The notes beneath the pieces are model-generated. The model was given only the letters and a program-made list of their open reading frames with translations. It had not been told where the DNA came from and ran no database searches. 27,543 bases of DNA from Amoebophrya sp. AT5.2 (Eukaryota > Sar > Dinophyceae > Syndiniales > Amoebophryaceae), in assembly GCA_005223375.1 (NCBI GenBank), contig RXOD01004153.1:1-27543 (forward strand). Direction: 5' to 3'. Shown here in pieces: positions 1 through 10,432 of the stretch (within the stretch, counting starts at the first letter, position 1; each line of letters opens with the position of its first letter). A program made the position numbers and the translations under genes.

Positions 1-30
1 GAAGGGGCTGGGAGCAGAAAAGCGGCTATT

Positions 31-150
31 CGCGGTTGGCAGGACTGCCGCCTTGACGCACTCGCCACCTAGGGCAATCCGCCACCCAAGTGGGGACCCA
101 TCACGAAGTACTTACCAGTTGGCCACTTACCAGCTGGTCCCTCCATAAAG
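31..150 (+). repeat. Left inverted-repeat arm, probable 3' end of an introner-like element
   Basis: This stretch is the imperfect reverse complement of 27430-27543. The match runs from GCGGTT near position 32, through the CTCGCCACCTA box and the CAATCCGCCACCCAAG box, to CAGCTGGTCC near 140. By eye the two arms are well over three-quarters identical. The arm contains ACTTACCAG twice, at 110-118 and 125-133, each a plausible 3' splice acceptor on the + strand. It ends with CATAAAG (144-150), mirrored by CTTATG in the right arm. The natural reading is that the right-hand terminus of an intron-forming mobile element lies here and its other half is outside the window. Splicing at 133 would place an in-frame TAA at 146-148 before the hevein-domain gene, so either the real acceptor is the AG at 149-150 or the start codon lies further in. 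Confidence 0.7.
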
Positions 151-3100
151 CGGACCGGCCCTCGAGAATGCCCAAGCGTCCCTGCAGCTGCAGCCCAAGT
201 TTCCGGCCGCCGCCGCCCGCACGGCCAACCGCAACTACTGCATGGACCTCCCGCTTCCGTCCGCTTTCGCGCTCCCCACCCCCGTCAAACGCGTGAGCCC
301 GGACGGCAAGTGCGGACCGCAGCACGGCAATTTGGTGTGTCCGGTCGGCTGCTGCTCCTCCTTCGGGTGGTGCGGCGTCGGGCACGACTGGTGTGACTGC
401 GGCATCTGCAACGACGCGTTTGGCCGCTGCAGCATGCAGTACCAGTTCCACAGGATAGGGGAGCACATGTGCAAGCTGCCGGACCAGTTGGAGCACGCGA
501 TCGGGGAGCTGTTCCAGAAACGTGGGAACGCGGGATCAACATCTTCGGACCAGAGCGACGGGGAAGCAACAAAAATCGACCAGTTTCTGCAGCACGAGCT
601 GGAGGCCATTCACCGGTCGATGCCGTTGAGCAGTTACGAGCAGCTGTACCACGGGTTCGTGTGCCTGCTGGAACACGCGGGCCGCGGCCTCACGCTGCGG
701 CTGCTGGAGCGGACCTTCGCGGCCGTGAGCAAGAAGGCGACGCTGCAGGAGGTGGTGCACGGCACGATCCTCCTGCGCGACTATTCGGACGTGCAGGCGT
801 CCGCGGCGGGGGGCGGGAGCGGCCTGGAGTACGTCTGGATCTGGCTGCTGAGCCTGAGGGACGCTCTTTCCGGGCGGCAGGCGGAGTCCGTGCTCGCGCT
901 GGCCGAGTTCCTCGCGGCGATCCGGGGGCACCTGCTGGTCGCGGATGCGCGTGTTGGGGGCAGCAGCCGAGACCCCGACCGAGAAACCGTAGAGGCCTCT
1001 GTCGGGGGAAATGAACAAATCTCCCTGAAAACCGTGATCGCCGCGATGACGAAACTGGCGCGGGCCTTTCCGAACGAGTCGCTCGCGGAGATCGACCGCG
1101 GGTACACGGAACTGCGCCTCACCTGGGAGACCGTGGATTTCTTCTCCTACGCCGAGGCGCTGACGAAGCTGGCGAGTTTGTCCTACGGGAACAACTTTCC
1201 GGGAGGACACCTTTCCGCGGGCCTCGAGCCGATCGCCCTCGCCACCTACATCGACCTCCTGCACCGATTGAAGGCGAGCCTCCACGAGCGTCTGGTCGAC
1301 GAGCTGCCGGTGCTGGTGGACAATTTGACGGCGCTGCTCCGAACTTTTCCCGGGGGGAACGGGATGGCCCCCGCCACCTCCCGATCGCGGGTCTCCAGGG
1401 GGTTCGACGCGCTCGCGCAGTTGATGGCGAAGTTCGGGCTTAGCCGGTCAGGCTCGGTTGCCGAGCTCAAGGACAACATGGTCCAGGTATTTGGAAGTCG
1501 CGACAACGACTTCCCGGCCATCGCGGACCTGTTGGTGAAAGTGAGAGACTGGTTCCAAGAACGTACGAACCTTCCACAGGCACTGGCGCTCGTTTCCGAC
1601 TTCCTGCACACGGGCCGCACGCAGGAGCGAGCGAACTTAGACGTGGTGTTCACGGACATGAAGGCTTACTACGCTCCAGGGAGCGGGGAGTCCAAGCTTC
1701 CAACGCTCCCGGTCGTGCCAATCAGCTCGCACGAGGAAATTAACGACAACGAAGCGCCGGAGGAGCCCTTAGGTGGGGCTGCATCGGATGAAAGAATTCG
1801 CCGGGAATCGGATCTGGGCACGTTTTTCGTGGCCTCCGGTGCCACGACCCCGCCCGCGGCAGACGCGATCGTGGCCGGTATTGCAACGCTGCAGACCGCC
1901 TACAGCTCGTCGCAGACCCCCCTGACTGCGGCCGAGGCGAAGAGCTCGCTGCTGCGCCTTGGGCGCCGGTGGAGGAGCTTGGACTTCGACGCGACGATTT
2001 CAAGCCTGGAGAAGCTCGCGAAATCGCACGACGGCATTCTCTCCTCCACGCATGCGTTTAAGCTCGCGACCGTTGTCGGCAGCCTCGAGGTGCTGTCGAA
2101 ATTCGCCGCATCTTCAGATGCTGATGTGAACGACCCTAACAGCATTTTGCCCTTCCCCACGTGCGTGGCCGCACTCGCAGAGATGGAGAAAGTGCTGCTT
2201 TCCGACCAGGAGCTTTTCGACGTGGCGGTCGATTTCGCGAGCCTGAAAATCTCACTCGTCGCAGTAGAGGACGCGGGAGGAATGGATGCAGTCGGGAACA
2301 TTCTGGACGTCTGGACCACCTTCGTGGAGGTGAAGACGGATCTCGGCGGCGAGGACAGCACCTGGAAGGAGATTGCCGACCAGGTGCATTCCTTGCTGTC
2401 GAAGTTCCGGCATGTGGCTCACCTCCACCACCTGAAGGGGCTGCTCGGGGCGCTTCGAACTACTTACCGCTGCCGCAGTCTGCGGGAGATCGTCCGCGCT
2501 TTGCTGGTCTTCGAAACGGCGTACCCGGACTTCCGAGACTCGCTCGAGGAGCTGGTCGTGTTTCTGGTCGGGCTGCCGCGGTACGTAGACGGGCAGGGCG
2601 CATACGGCGGCTGGTGGAGTAGTTCGTCGTCGGCGCCGCGGGGGGCGGCGGCTGTTTCGCTTTTGGACACAGTGCACGCGCTGGTCGAGTTGAAAGGGTA
2701 CGCGGGTCGGTTCGCGACGGGGGAGGAATTCTTCGCGTCGCTGCAGGAATGCGTGAGCACGCTAGAACCGGTTTTCGCGTCCGACGGCTCATCTGTGATC
2801 ACGTTTCCGCAGCTGGCGACGTCCTTCTCCAACTTCCACACGGACTTTCTGCGCGCCTCCCAGGACGTCACGCTGCACGATTTAACGATCGGGCTGGCGA
2901 AGATCCACAAGCTCTACCCCCTTTCGTCCCTGCAGGAAACGCTGGTGGCCGTCGGGCGCCTGCCGGAATGGTACCCCGAATTGACGATGCACCAGCTGAT
3001 CGAGGAAGTGGTCGAATTGCGAACAGGGGACATCTCGGCGCTGGTCGAAACCCTCACGAGTTGGAAAAAGCACGACAGGGATCTATCCTGGCACGCGGCG

Positions 3101-3653
3101 AGGGAAAGGTACTCGTGCTCGTTGTGCGGTGTAGTGTTCAGAGTCCCCCGTTCTCTAATGATCTTTTCCATGGGACGAGAAATTATACGACGCTTTACCA
3201 AAATGAAGGACGCACAGGTACGTCGCCGAGCACGGTTCCGTGGTGACCGGTACGCTGTGCAGCTGGCTGTTGATTTCCGTCGGCGTCCTGTTGCTGGTCT
3301 GTATTGGGCAGGACTTGCGGAAGCAATATCCGGTGCTCCAGTCCCCCGGAGGCGCCGTCTACACAAGCGATTCTGGTAACAATTCGAATTCGAAAGCAAA
3401 AGGCCGTTTCCACCGCTACGGATCGCTGTTTGGTTTGACGCCTGGTCGGAGCAGCGAGAACACCGGCACGGAGAAGCGCCGCGGAAACATAGGAGGGAGA
3501 GGAAACGACAGGGGTGGAGGGGTGGATTTTGGTTTCGCAGGCGCACGAGACTTGGAGCAACCGGCGTCGAAGTCGTCCACGACGAGCTACCGACCAAAGT
3601 CCAAGGACGAAACCCAAACAAAAGCCTTCGAGCTGGACGACTTATTGAGCTGA
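151..3653 (+). CDS. Membrane-anchored protein with N-terminal hevein-type (CBM18) chitin-binding domain; 5' end probably missing
   Basis: Two exons are visible: up to 3108 and 3218-3653, joined by a GT-AG intron (3109-3217, phase 2) that restores the frame exactly. Counting from the ATG at 242 the product is 1100 residues, but the frame is open from 149 and has coding-like codons, so an upstream exon with a signal peptide is likely. Residues 24-63 form a hevein-type domain: CGPQHGN, then a CC pair followed by SSFGWCG, then four further cysteines. In this family the fold binds chitin or GlcNAc oligomers. About 900 mainly helical residues follow that I do not recognise. One hydrophobic segment, about residues 967-986 (CSWLLISVGVLLLVCIG), is encoded by exon 2. 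A roughly 114-residue hydrophilic tail ends in ELDDLLS, which fits the acidic dileucine sorting pattern [DE]xxxL[LI]. I infer a type I membrane protein of the secretory or endosomal system with the lectin domain outside or lumenal. Confidence 0.75.
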
Positions 3654-4181
3654 GGAGGCAGTTCGGGTGCGGAGTAGAAGGCGTTCTCGCACAGGTTGTA
3701 AGTGTACTTGCAGTTGTTGTTCTATCTTCACAGGCATCCCCATGATTTGTACTTCTAAAATTCATCGATGTTTGTCGTGTTTGGTGCAGTATGGCACCCA
3801 AGCATCCTCATTCGCACCTAGAGCAGATCAGATGATTCATTGCGCAGTGACCCCTGTACAATTTTCGTTTGACAATACCGTTTGCACTGTACCCTGAAGC
3901 AACAGAAAGCACGAAGGCGCCAGATCGTCTAGTTGTGTGAGCGATTGTTCGAGGCCGGCAGAAAGATCGACCTGCAACGATCGAGCGACGAGTTTTCTTA
4001 GAGCATTGATTCGTCTGTCTTTCGATATAGAAAGAATTTTCGAAGCAGCGCGACTCGTCCAGCACCAGCGCAGAGTGTATTGTATATGTGTGATGACGAT
4101 CCCGCTCATGAATGTTGTTTCTTTGGAGGGTTAAAGGATGACACTCACATTGCGACTTTTAGCTTTAGTTGTACTTACTGA
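3654..4181. other. Intergenic spacer
   Basis: This stretch of about 530 bases has many stops in all frames. I see no convincing exon, RNA gene or repeat in it. It is noticeably more AT-rich than the flanking coding DNA, as expected for a spacer. Confidence 0.5.
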
Positions 4182-5436
4182 GGCTTCTGCACTGGGTTGA
4201 CATATAAGATTACACTGCTTTCGTTCACAACATACGGAAGGCTAGAAGGCGCCCCGTGCAGTAAAGGAGACACGCGCGAGGTGGTCGAGGACTGGCGTGC
4301 CAATATTAGAGCGTGAGAAACATCAGCGAGCGCGTCGCAGTCCTGCGGCAAGAACGACGCGGCGACGGTGAAGAATGGACTGGACCCACAGGACAACCAT
4401 AACAAAATGGTCCGCGTTTACAACCCGCAAACGGTCATGGACCAGAAGCGCAAGATCATCTGCAACCGGCCAGGCTCTGCGAGTGCAGCTGCGAAGCAAT
4501 CGGCGCGGATTTTGAACGGCTCACGTTCAAAAGTAAGGCAGGACAATGCGGCGCGTTGATTGTTGTGCGTGCTGTATTCTACAGGGCTGGAAACGCTGGC
4601 GAACCGCTGGCGAACGATGCGCCCGCCACGAACTCCATCCATCGACCCAGCCAAAGGCGGGAAAACGTATGAAAACAAGCGCGAGAAGCGCAAGAGCGTG
4701 GGCACCTCCGCGAAACTACAGTAGGCGGAAGCCCTTGAAGCTGAGGCCTACGAAATCCGTGCGCAAATGCAGCACAGCAATACCACTGAAAACTATCAGG
4801 AAAATGCCAGCGATGAGGTTGATGATGATGACTCTGCAGCCAGCAGGTTTAGCCTCACACTGCGGCAGCGTTGGGAAAGCACGTGGAGCGTTGATGTCCT
4901 TGTGCTACGTCCCGCCCCTGGGTGGTCGAGTGCTTCTTCGATCGACCTGCTCAGCCAGGGGAGGAGCGCCGGAATAGCTGAGATCGCGGGCCCGGTAAAT
5001 CTGACCAAAGACATGTTTGCTGTAAATATTTGTTACCCCGACGCTTTTACTTCGCCGCGCTGCCGAGCCGCCGGCCTCTAGTTTGTTCGACGAGGAACTC
5101 GATGGGATGGCGGCAGCTGCGGGCATTCCCGAGGAGTAGTATTTTCCAAAACTCCTCGCTCTCTCGCGCAAGCCAGTACAGGCATTTGCAGCGGGGCATC
5201 CTCTTTTTGTTTTTTCTGACGAACCTACCGTCTACAGATGGGCCGAAGAACTGGCATGTGAAGGCATCCCAATTGAAAAATCTGCTCCCGAAAAGGGCAG
5301 CAATGTCAATCATGGCACCGTGTTCGTGCGAGCGGACGCGAATTTTCTTTCTTTTTCTCGTCGTCTTCTGCGAAGCTGCTCTGACCCTTCACACACTACC
5401 GTTGCACAGTTTCGCGTTCGCCTAAAAAATAGCTAG
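4182..5436 (+). pseudogene. Stop-interrupted coding-like region, probable decayed gene
   Basis: One + frame reads like protein from 4182 to about 5000 but contains TGA at 4314, TGA at 4557 and TAG at 4722. Recognisable stretches include MVRVYNPQTVMDQKRK (start codon 4407), KGGKTYENKREKRK and an acidic DEVDDDDSAA run. A different frame takes over near 5041, giving SSLFDEELDGMAAAAGIPEE, then TAG at 5137, then a protein-like tail (HPLFVFSDEPTVYRWAEEL) that ends at the stop 5434-5436. A possible GT-AG intron at 4533-4584 would remove one stop but moves the reading into a frame with poor composition. The FVFSDEP patch recalls nucleotide-sugar glycosyltransferases, but that is weak. Decay is the simplest explanation. 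Unrecognised non-canonical introns or stop readthrough are alternatives. Confidence 0.35.
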
Positions 5437-5475
5437 CATGCGCGACCAAAACGAAATACGGGATCGCACACCGGG

Positions 5476-6363
5476 ATGGGCCACTGGGAATTCAGACTCT
5501 TCAGTCGGGAGGCGAGCATTTGCACCCTCGCCGATCAGTTTTGCGCCGGCGCTGTCACTAGCGTTCCGTCCGAGCGGGCGTCTCGGGAGGACGTTTACCT
5601 GCGTGTGAGTCAAATGGGCTATGACCCCGTGGCGGATTCTCCCAAAGGAATGAAGAAGCGCAACGACGCTGAAACGGCCGCCTTCTACTGTCCGCACGGT
5701 GTAAAAGTTCGAGGACGGGGTGTGACCGCGACCGGCGCTGCCCTCGATTCTGGGAATGAGATGCAATTGGAGGTAAAGTTTCTCGTCGCGGAAAAGGGGC
5801 GTATGGCGCAGAAGTGGAAAAAGGTCCAGGTGGGGCTCGCGCGGGAGTTGTCGAATGCGGACTGCAGCAGCACTCCATCCTGGAAATGGAAGTTGAGTGA
5901 AGCTTCTTGCAGCGATAAAACGTCCGACTTCCTGCGCCGGCTACCGGAGTGGGCACCAGCACCAGCGGCGAAGGGCGTCGCGGTCAAGAAGGCTACTCGA
6001 AAGTATTCCGTCGGGTCCGGAACCGGCTCCCCCGTCTCGGTTGAGGTGTCGCACTTGCAGGTTGCCACTGCTGGCACGAACAGAATTGCTGACGAGGGTC
6101 TCGAGGCTAAAAAACAGACGCCCTGGCACACTGTTTGCGTGGAGGGGTCGGAGCCTAAGCACATCTACGCAACTGTTGGGGCGATGTTTTTCGCCGCCGC
6201 GGAGAAGGAGTGGACGCTGGAGGACCTACAGCAAAAGTTCGCGCCACAGGGAGAAGGCGCAAAAGCTGCAGACGCCGATAGATTCATCATCGGGGGGTAC
6301 CCATCGCTGGTGGCGCGCATCTTAGCGGCGCAGCCCTGTGGGCGCGGTGAGTATGATGACTAA
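5476..6363 (+). CDS. CYTH-like domain protein, function unknown
   Basis: The 295-residue open frame starts at the first ATG after the upstream stops. Its order of motifs resembles a set of bacterial hypothetical proteins with a CYTH-like (triphosphate tunnel) fold: SREDVYL near residue 35, GVKVRG near 75, LEVKFL near 98, a WKKVQV segment, a WKWK segment near 137, RKYSVG near 176, SVEVSHL near 188, a tryptophan-containing PWHTVCVEG near 215, and GGYPSLVARI near the end. In CYTH enzymes alternating Glu, Lys and Arg residues line a tunnel that binds triphosphate, and the spacing here is compatible. I did not establish the full ExExK signature, so enzymatic activity is not claimed. A good donor (GTGAGT at 6347) lies 15 bases before the stop, so the last few residues may instead come from a further exon. 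The gene is tightly flanked by the stop-interrupted region and the aminotransferase. Confidence 0.6.
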   Translation: MGHWEFRLFSREASICTLADQFCAGAVTSVPSERASREDVYLRVSQMGYDPVADSPKGMKKRNDAETAAFYCPHGVKVRGRGVTATGAALDSGNEMQLEVKFLVAEKGRMAQKWKKVQVGLARELSNADCSSTPSWKWKLSEASCSDKTSDFLRRLPEWAPAPAAKGVAVKKATRKYSVGSGTGSPVSVEVSHLQVATAGTNRIADEGLEAKKQTPWHTVCVEGSEPKHIYATVGAMFFAAAEKEWTLEDLQQKFAPQGEGAKAADADRFIIGGYPSLVARILAAQPCGRGEYDD

Positions 6364-6617
6364 CCGTCCTGCTCGGTTCTAGGATCGCGCGTGATGCAGA
6401 TGCAATGGAAAGCAAATGTTAGTTTCGCGTATCGCGACTTTGTTGTATCGTGTCTTCCCGTGACTGTTCTTGCGGCTGCTCGTGCTGCTGCTCTATCTTG
6501 ATCCTACTCTGAATAGTAGTTTACTTTGTGTCGTAGTCGTCGCGCGATAGCGGTTCGAATTGTCGGCTAGATGATGGATTTCTACTCTGCTTCGTGTTCG
6601 TGTCGCGCAAGTCCAGT

Positions 6618-7978
6618 ATGGCGCCCGTAATCCTCCCGGACGGCTCAATAGCGACGAAGATGGCGACAACGACAGCTGACACAGATGACGATGGGCGGCC
6701 GATCCCGGTCAATATCCCAAAGTTCTGGGGAAACGAAGAGGAAAAACTCGCCGAGTGCATCAAAACCGGGTGGATTTCGTCGGAGGGGCCGTTCGTGGCT
6801 GAATTTGAGCAGGCGTTCGCGAGGTCCTGCCAGCGCAAGTTCGGTGTTGCTTGTGCGAATGGCAGCGCCGCGCTCGACATCGTGTGGGAGCTTCTCGACC
6901 TGCAGCCGGGGGACGAGGTGATTCTTCCGACTCTGACGATCATTTCCTGCATCAACGGGATCGTGAAGCTGGGCGCGAAACCGGTGTTGGTGGACTGTGC
7001 GAAAACTTCGTGGAATCTTGACGTGGAGGCGGTGTTTGGGAAGATTACGGCGCGGACGAAAGCAGTGCTAGCGGTGCATGTATACGAATACGCCTGCGAC
7101 ATGCAGGGACTGCAGCAGGTAATACGGGACGCGGAGGAAAGCGCCGGAGGAGACAGGTTTGTACAAATAATTTCCTCGTTCCTGCCTATGGCCTATGATT
7201 GATGTGAGTCATGCACTTATCGCACAACAGGAAAATCTTCCTCGTGGAGGACAACGCGGAGCTGATCGGCGGCTCTCGTCGCGGGCGGCCCACTGGCAGC
7301 TTCGGAGACATCTCCACCGTGTCGTTTTATCCCAACAAGCACATCACCACCGGGGAGGGCGGGATGGTCCTGACCGACGACGCGAACCTGTACGAGCGCG
7401 CGCGCATGACGCGCAACTTGTGCTTCGACCCGCAGAAGCCGCGATTCGTGCACGAGAAGCTGGGATTCAACTACCGCATGACCTCCATGCAGGCGGCGCT
7501 CGGGCTGGCGCAGCTAGAAAATCTCCCCGCCGCGGTGGAAAGAAAGAGAGAAATCGGGCGGCTGTACAACGAGGAACTGCTGGGCGCCGGGGTTTCCGGG
7601 ACGCAAGGAAGCGCCTGTAAGGGCGTGCGCCTTCCAACCGTACGGACGGAGGACGGGCAGGAGGAGAACATATTCTGGGTGTACATGGTGGAAATAACGC
7701 TTCCCGAGGTTTGCGCAAAGGAAGTGATGCAGGCGCTGGCCGCGCGGAAAGTCGGCACGCGCCCGTGCTTCTACCCAATGCACCTCCAGCCGGTGTTTCG
7801 CGAAGAAAAATCCCGTTACTACCAGGAACACTTCGCAGCGCTGGCGTTTCCGGAGGCGGAACGACTTACTGCGAAGAGCTTTTACCTGCCGAGCGGTCTG
7901 GGCATGACGGACGACGATGTACGAGTAGTCGCGTCGCGCTTCCGAGAAGTGATGGCAGAATTTGCAAACCGCTCGTAA
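6618..7978 (+). CDS. DegT/DnrJ/EryC1/StrS-family PLP-dependent sugar aminotransferase (perosamine synthetase-like)
   Basis: Two exons, 6618-7156 and 7231-7978, are joined by a 74-nt GT-AG intron in phase 2, giving 428 residues. The family normally has about 370-390, and the excess is N-terminal. This family transfers an amino group from glutamate to the keto group of a nucleotide-bound 4-keto or 3-keto deoxysugar. Family motifs appear in order: GWISSEGPFVAEFE, FGVACANGSAALD, PGDEVILPTLT, KAVLAVHVY, FLVEDNAELIG, GSFGDISTVSFYPNK, TTGEGGMVLTDD, LGFNYRMTSMQAALGL, and FYPMHLQP near the end. K216 in SFYPNKH is the expected PLP Schiff-base lysine, and the aspartate of VEDNAE is the expected pyridine-nitrogen partner. 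A short extension (AESAGGDR) sits where exon 1 ends. The family is mostly bacterial, so transfer into an ancestor is plausible but untested. An intron and local-style codon use show it is established in this genome. The exact sugar substrate cannot be told. Confidence 0.9.
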
Positions 7979-8438
7979 ACAACCTGTTGAGTGCACTGCG
8001 CAATTGCAGGAGCTGTATGCCGGCAAAAGCAAAATGCTACAAACCACAAACACCCCATTTTCTGAAGGTTGGCGCCCTAAGCACACGCTTGTGTCCGTCC
8101 TTCATTGTGACTATACGCGTTCGGATGTTGTGCGTCAGCAACAGGAATGATCCCGGCGAGCTCTGCGTCCTCCGTGCTAAAACGATCCATCGTGAAAAGC
8201 GTGGCTGCCGATCTTGCGGCTCACAACCATGCGTACGTGAAACATTTGCGAAGCGCGGTATAAATCTTCAGATTTTATTCTTCAATTCATGATTCCAGTA
8301 AAAATCTGGTGGTACTTTCTTAGCTACTGCGACTCACTCGCACCCGTGCAATCTGTTGTCGAGGAACGGCGTGTAAAAGTAATAAGTACGTAGAGACCAG
8401 CACTTACCGTTACCGATCAGTTTGAGTACGAAAAGAAA
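7979..8438. other. Intergenic spacer
   Basis: This 460-base spacer lies between the aminotransferase and the Alba gene. I see no convincing exon or RNA gene. The 3' part (8300-8438) is the 5' flank of the Alba start codon and carries no recognisable spliced-leader relic. Confidence 0.5.
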
Positions 8439-9350
8439 ATGACGGTCGACGCCAAACCGGAGAAGGCCCCTCTGGAGCTCGGGCAGGTGAAAATTACCGC
8501 CAAAGGCCGCGTGGGCACCTACGTCTCCTACGCTACCAAACTCCTGAACGAGGACAAGATGGACACGTGCTTAATTTTCAGAAATTGGAATCCGCTATTT
8601 GAATTTGGTCGATGAAGAACCTGGAACAGGACGAATTCTTGTCCGATCCAAACAATGAATAACCAACAAAAACAGGATCACCTTGCTGGCGACGGGTACG
8701 GCTCTGAATATCTGCGTGACGACGGCGGAGATTCTGAAACGCCGCTTCAAGGGATTGCACCAACTGACGAAAATCGGAACGCTGGAAATTGAAGACGAGT
8801 GGAAGTCGGAGAAGAAGGAAGATCAGGTGAGTACAGCCTGTTCTGCGTCGTGTGAGGAGCGACGCAAGTAACTGGCTATCTAAGTTCGCATTTCCCTTAT
8901 CAAGGAAAAACTAGCAATAAAGATAGCGGAGTATGGCATCCGTCCGCGAAATTCGAATTCCTCCTCCAGGTGGCCTTCAAGCGTCGCGTCTCGTTCATGG
9001 ATATCACTCTGACGACGGACGACGGTAAGGTGGACAAAAGCGACAAGGGGTACCAGACGCCCCTTCCCGAGGAGTTGGTGAAGGAAATTGATGAATCCGC
9101 CGAGGAAGCAGCGTCGCGTCCTCGCCGTGGGCGCGGCAAGGGAAAGGGCAAGGGAAAAAAGGGCGGTAAGAAGTCGTCGAAGTCTGGTAAGCGGGGCAAG
9201 AGCAACGCGTCCGGTGCTGGGGAGAAGAAAAAGGAAAACCCTGAGGAGGGTGGCGAAAAGAAGGAATCGGGCCGGAAGGAGCGCAAGGGAAGGGGAAAGA
9301 AGGGGAGTAAAAAAGGGGTGTGGAAGAAGGCGGAAGGGGCCGACGAGTAA
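8439..9350 (+). CDS. Alba-domain DNA/RNA-binding protein with long basic tail
   Basis: Three exons (8439-8566, 8676-8826, 8970-9350) join in frame through GT-AG introns of 109 and 143 nt to give 219 residues. Residues 16-108 match the eukaryotic Alba fold: VKITAKGRVGTYVSYATKLL is the first strand and helix, and ITLLATGTALNICVTTAEIL is the conserved hydrophobic strand, GxA turn and helix. A third part, LTKIGTLEIEDEW then RRVSFMDITL, corresponds to the strand pair seen in plant and protist Alba proteins. The last 80 or so residues are extremely basic and Gly-rich (RPRRGRGKGKGKGKKGG and later KGRGKKGSKKG), a typical RNA- or DNA-contact tail. Alba proteins in protists act in RNA regulation and chromatin. 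Dinoflagellates package DNA with few nucleosomes, so a chromatin role is possible, but only nucleic-acid binding is supported here. Confidence 0.9.
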
Positions 9351-10432
9351 GCCGATCAGGCCGTTTTTCGGTCCACGAGTTAGTTTTCACGGGAGGCAAA
9401 GGTGCGGAACCTCGGGTGAATGTACAAAACGAAAGCGAACGACACGTGCTCGACAAAAAAACCGAAATACTATTTTTTTTGGGGTTGAAGAAACCGAGAT
9501 GGTATTTCACATCAAACGACGCTGACGGCATTCTTTTTTGAGGGCGAACCAATACTGATACTCAATCTAGCGTGGAGCCTCGGCTGCGTCGCTTATTGTT
9601 GCGGTACTTCTCTAGCTTCGTGCTAGTTGTCCAAAAACATTTGATTTTGAGGGAGAAACACGGATTAGCGACCGCACCAAATAACCTGAATGGCTGAATA
9701 GCTGAAAATTATTGGAGCACGCTGACAGCTGCATCGAGCATCGTAGCTGCTGCTGCAGAAAAAAAGAGAAGAAATGTTCGTATCAACTGCCTACGTGTTC
9801 GTCGCATGAAGATCGTTGTGAACACCGACAGGAACAATTCGTACAGAGTTGGAGCTCGGTACTTTCGTCATCGCATTGACATCGTAGGCAGAGACTCGTA
9901 GCACCACCGCGGAAATAAAAAAGAAAAAAACAAAAGACATCAATCGTCAGGATGCACAGACATTACCGGCTTTGGAAACAACGATAATTCGGACCAGGCT
10001 TCGACTAATACGAAATCCATATCCTGGAGATCGTTCGCCACCATTAAATCGCTAGGCGTGTGTGGTCAGTGTTACCGAAGTCTCCATTAGCTGTACTGCC
10101 TCGTAACGACAACTTTTCTCGCAGCTCGTTGAAGTAGTATTTGCGAGCGACTCGGATGTTTGAATGAGAATAAATCGAGCCACAGTCGATCACCATATTT
10201 TAATCAGGAAATCTGCAGGCGTTTCCGTTTGTAGACTGATTCTTTCCTAATTGCTAGAAGGATTTCCATTTTATCTACTAACTAATTTAACTACCTGTGC
10301 CGGCTTATTCTCCAGGAGACTGCTACGATTACCTCTATGCTTCCCACCTAACTCAAGATGTCTTCCATTTAACGGCGTCGCAGTAACTGCATACTTGCTT
10401 CTTACACTTACACTCATCAAACTCCCAAGCAG
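9351..10432. other. Intergenic spacer
   Basis: This stretch of about 1.1 kb is AT-rich relative to the genes, with T-runs (near 9474 and 9532) and an A-rich run near 9915-9935. I see no supported exon, tRNA or repeat. The far 3' end may be an intron or 5' UTR of the following coiled-coil gene. Confidence 0.5.

Noticed and set aside
4533..4584. Canonical 52-nt GT-AG intron in the interrupted region
   Set aside because: It would remove one stop but shifts into a frame of Arg/Met/Ser-rich shadow-like composition. Kept only as an alternative.
6540..6570. GGTTCGAAT resembles a tRNA B-box
   Set aside because: No matching acceptor, D or anticodon stems could be folded around it.
10349..10360. CTAACTCAAGATG looked like a spliced-leader CTCAAG joined to a start codon
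   Set aside because: Only six bases match the leader, and the frame from this ATG stops after four codons.
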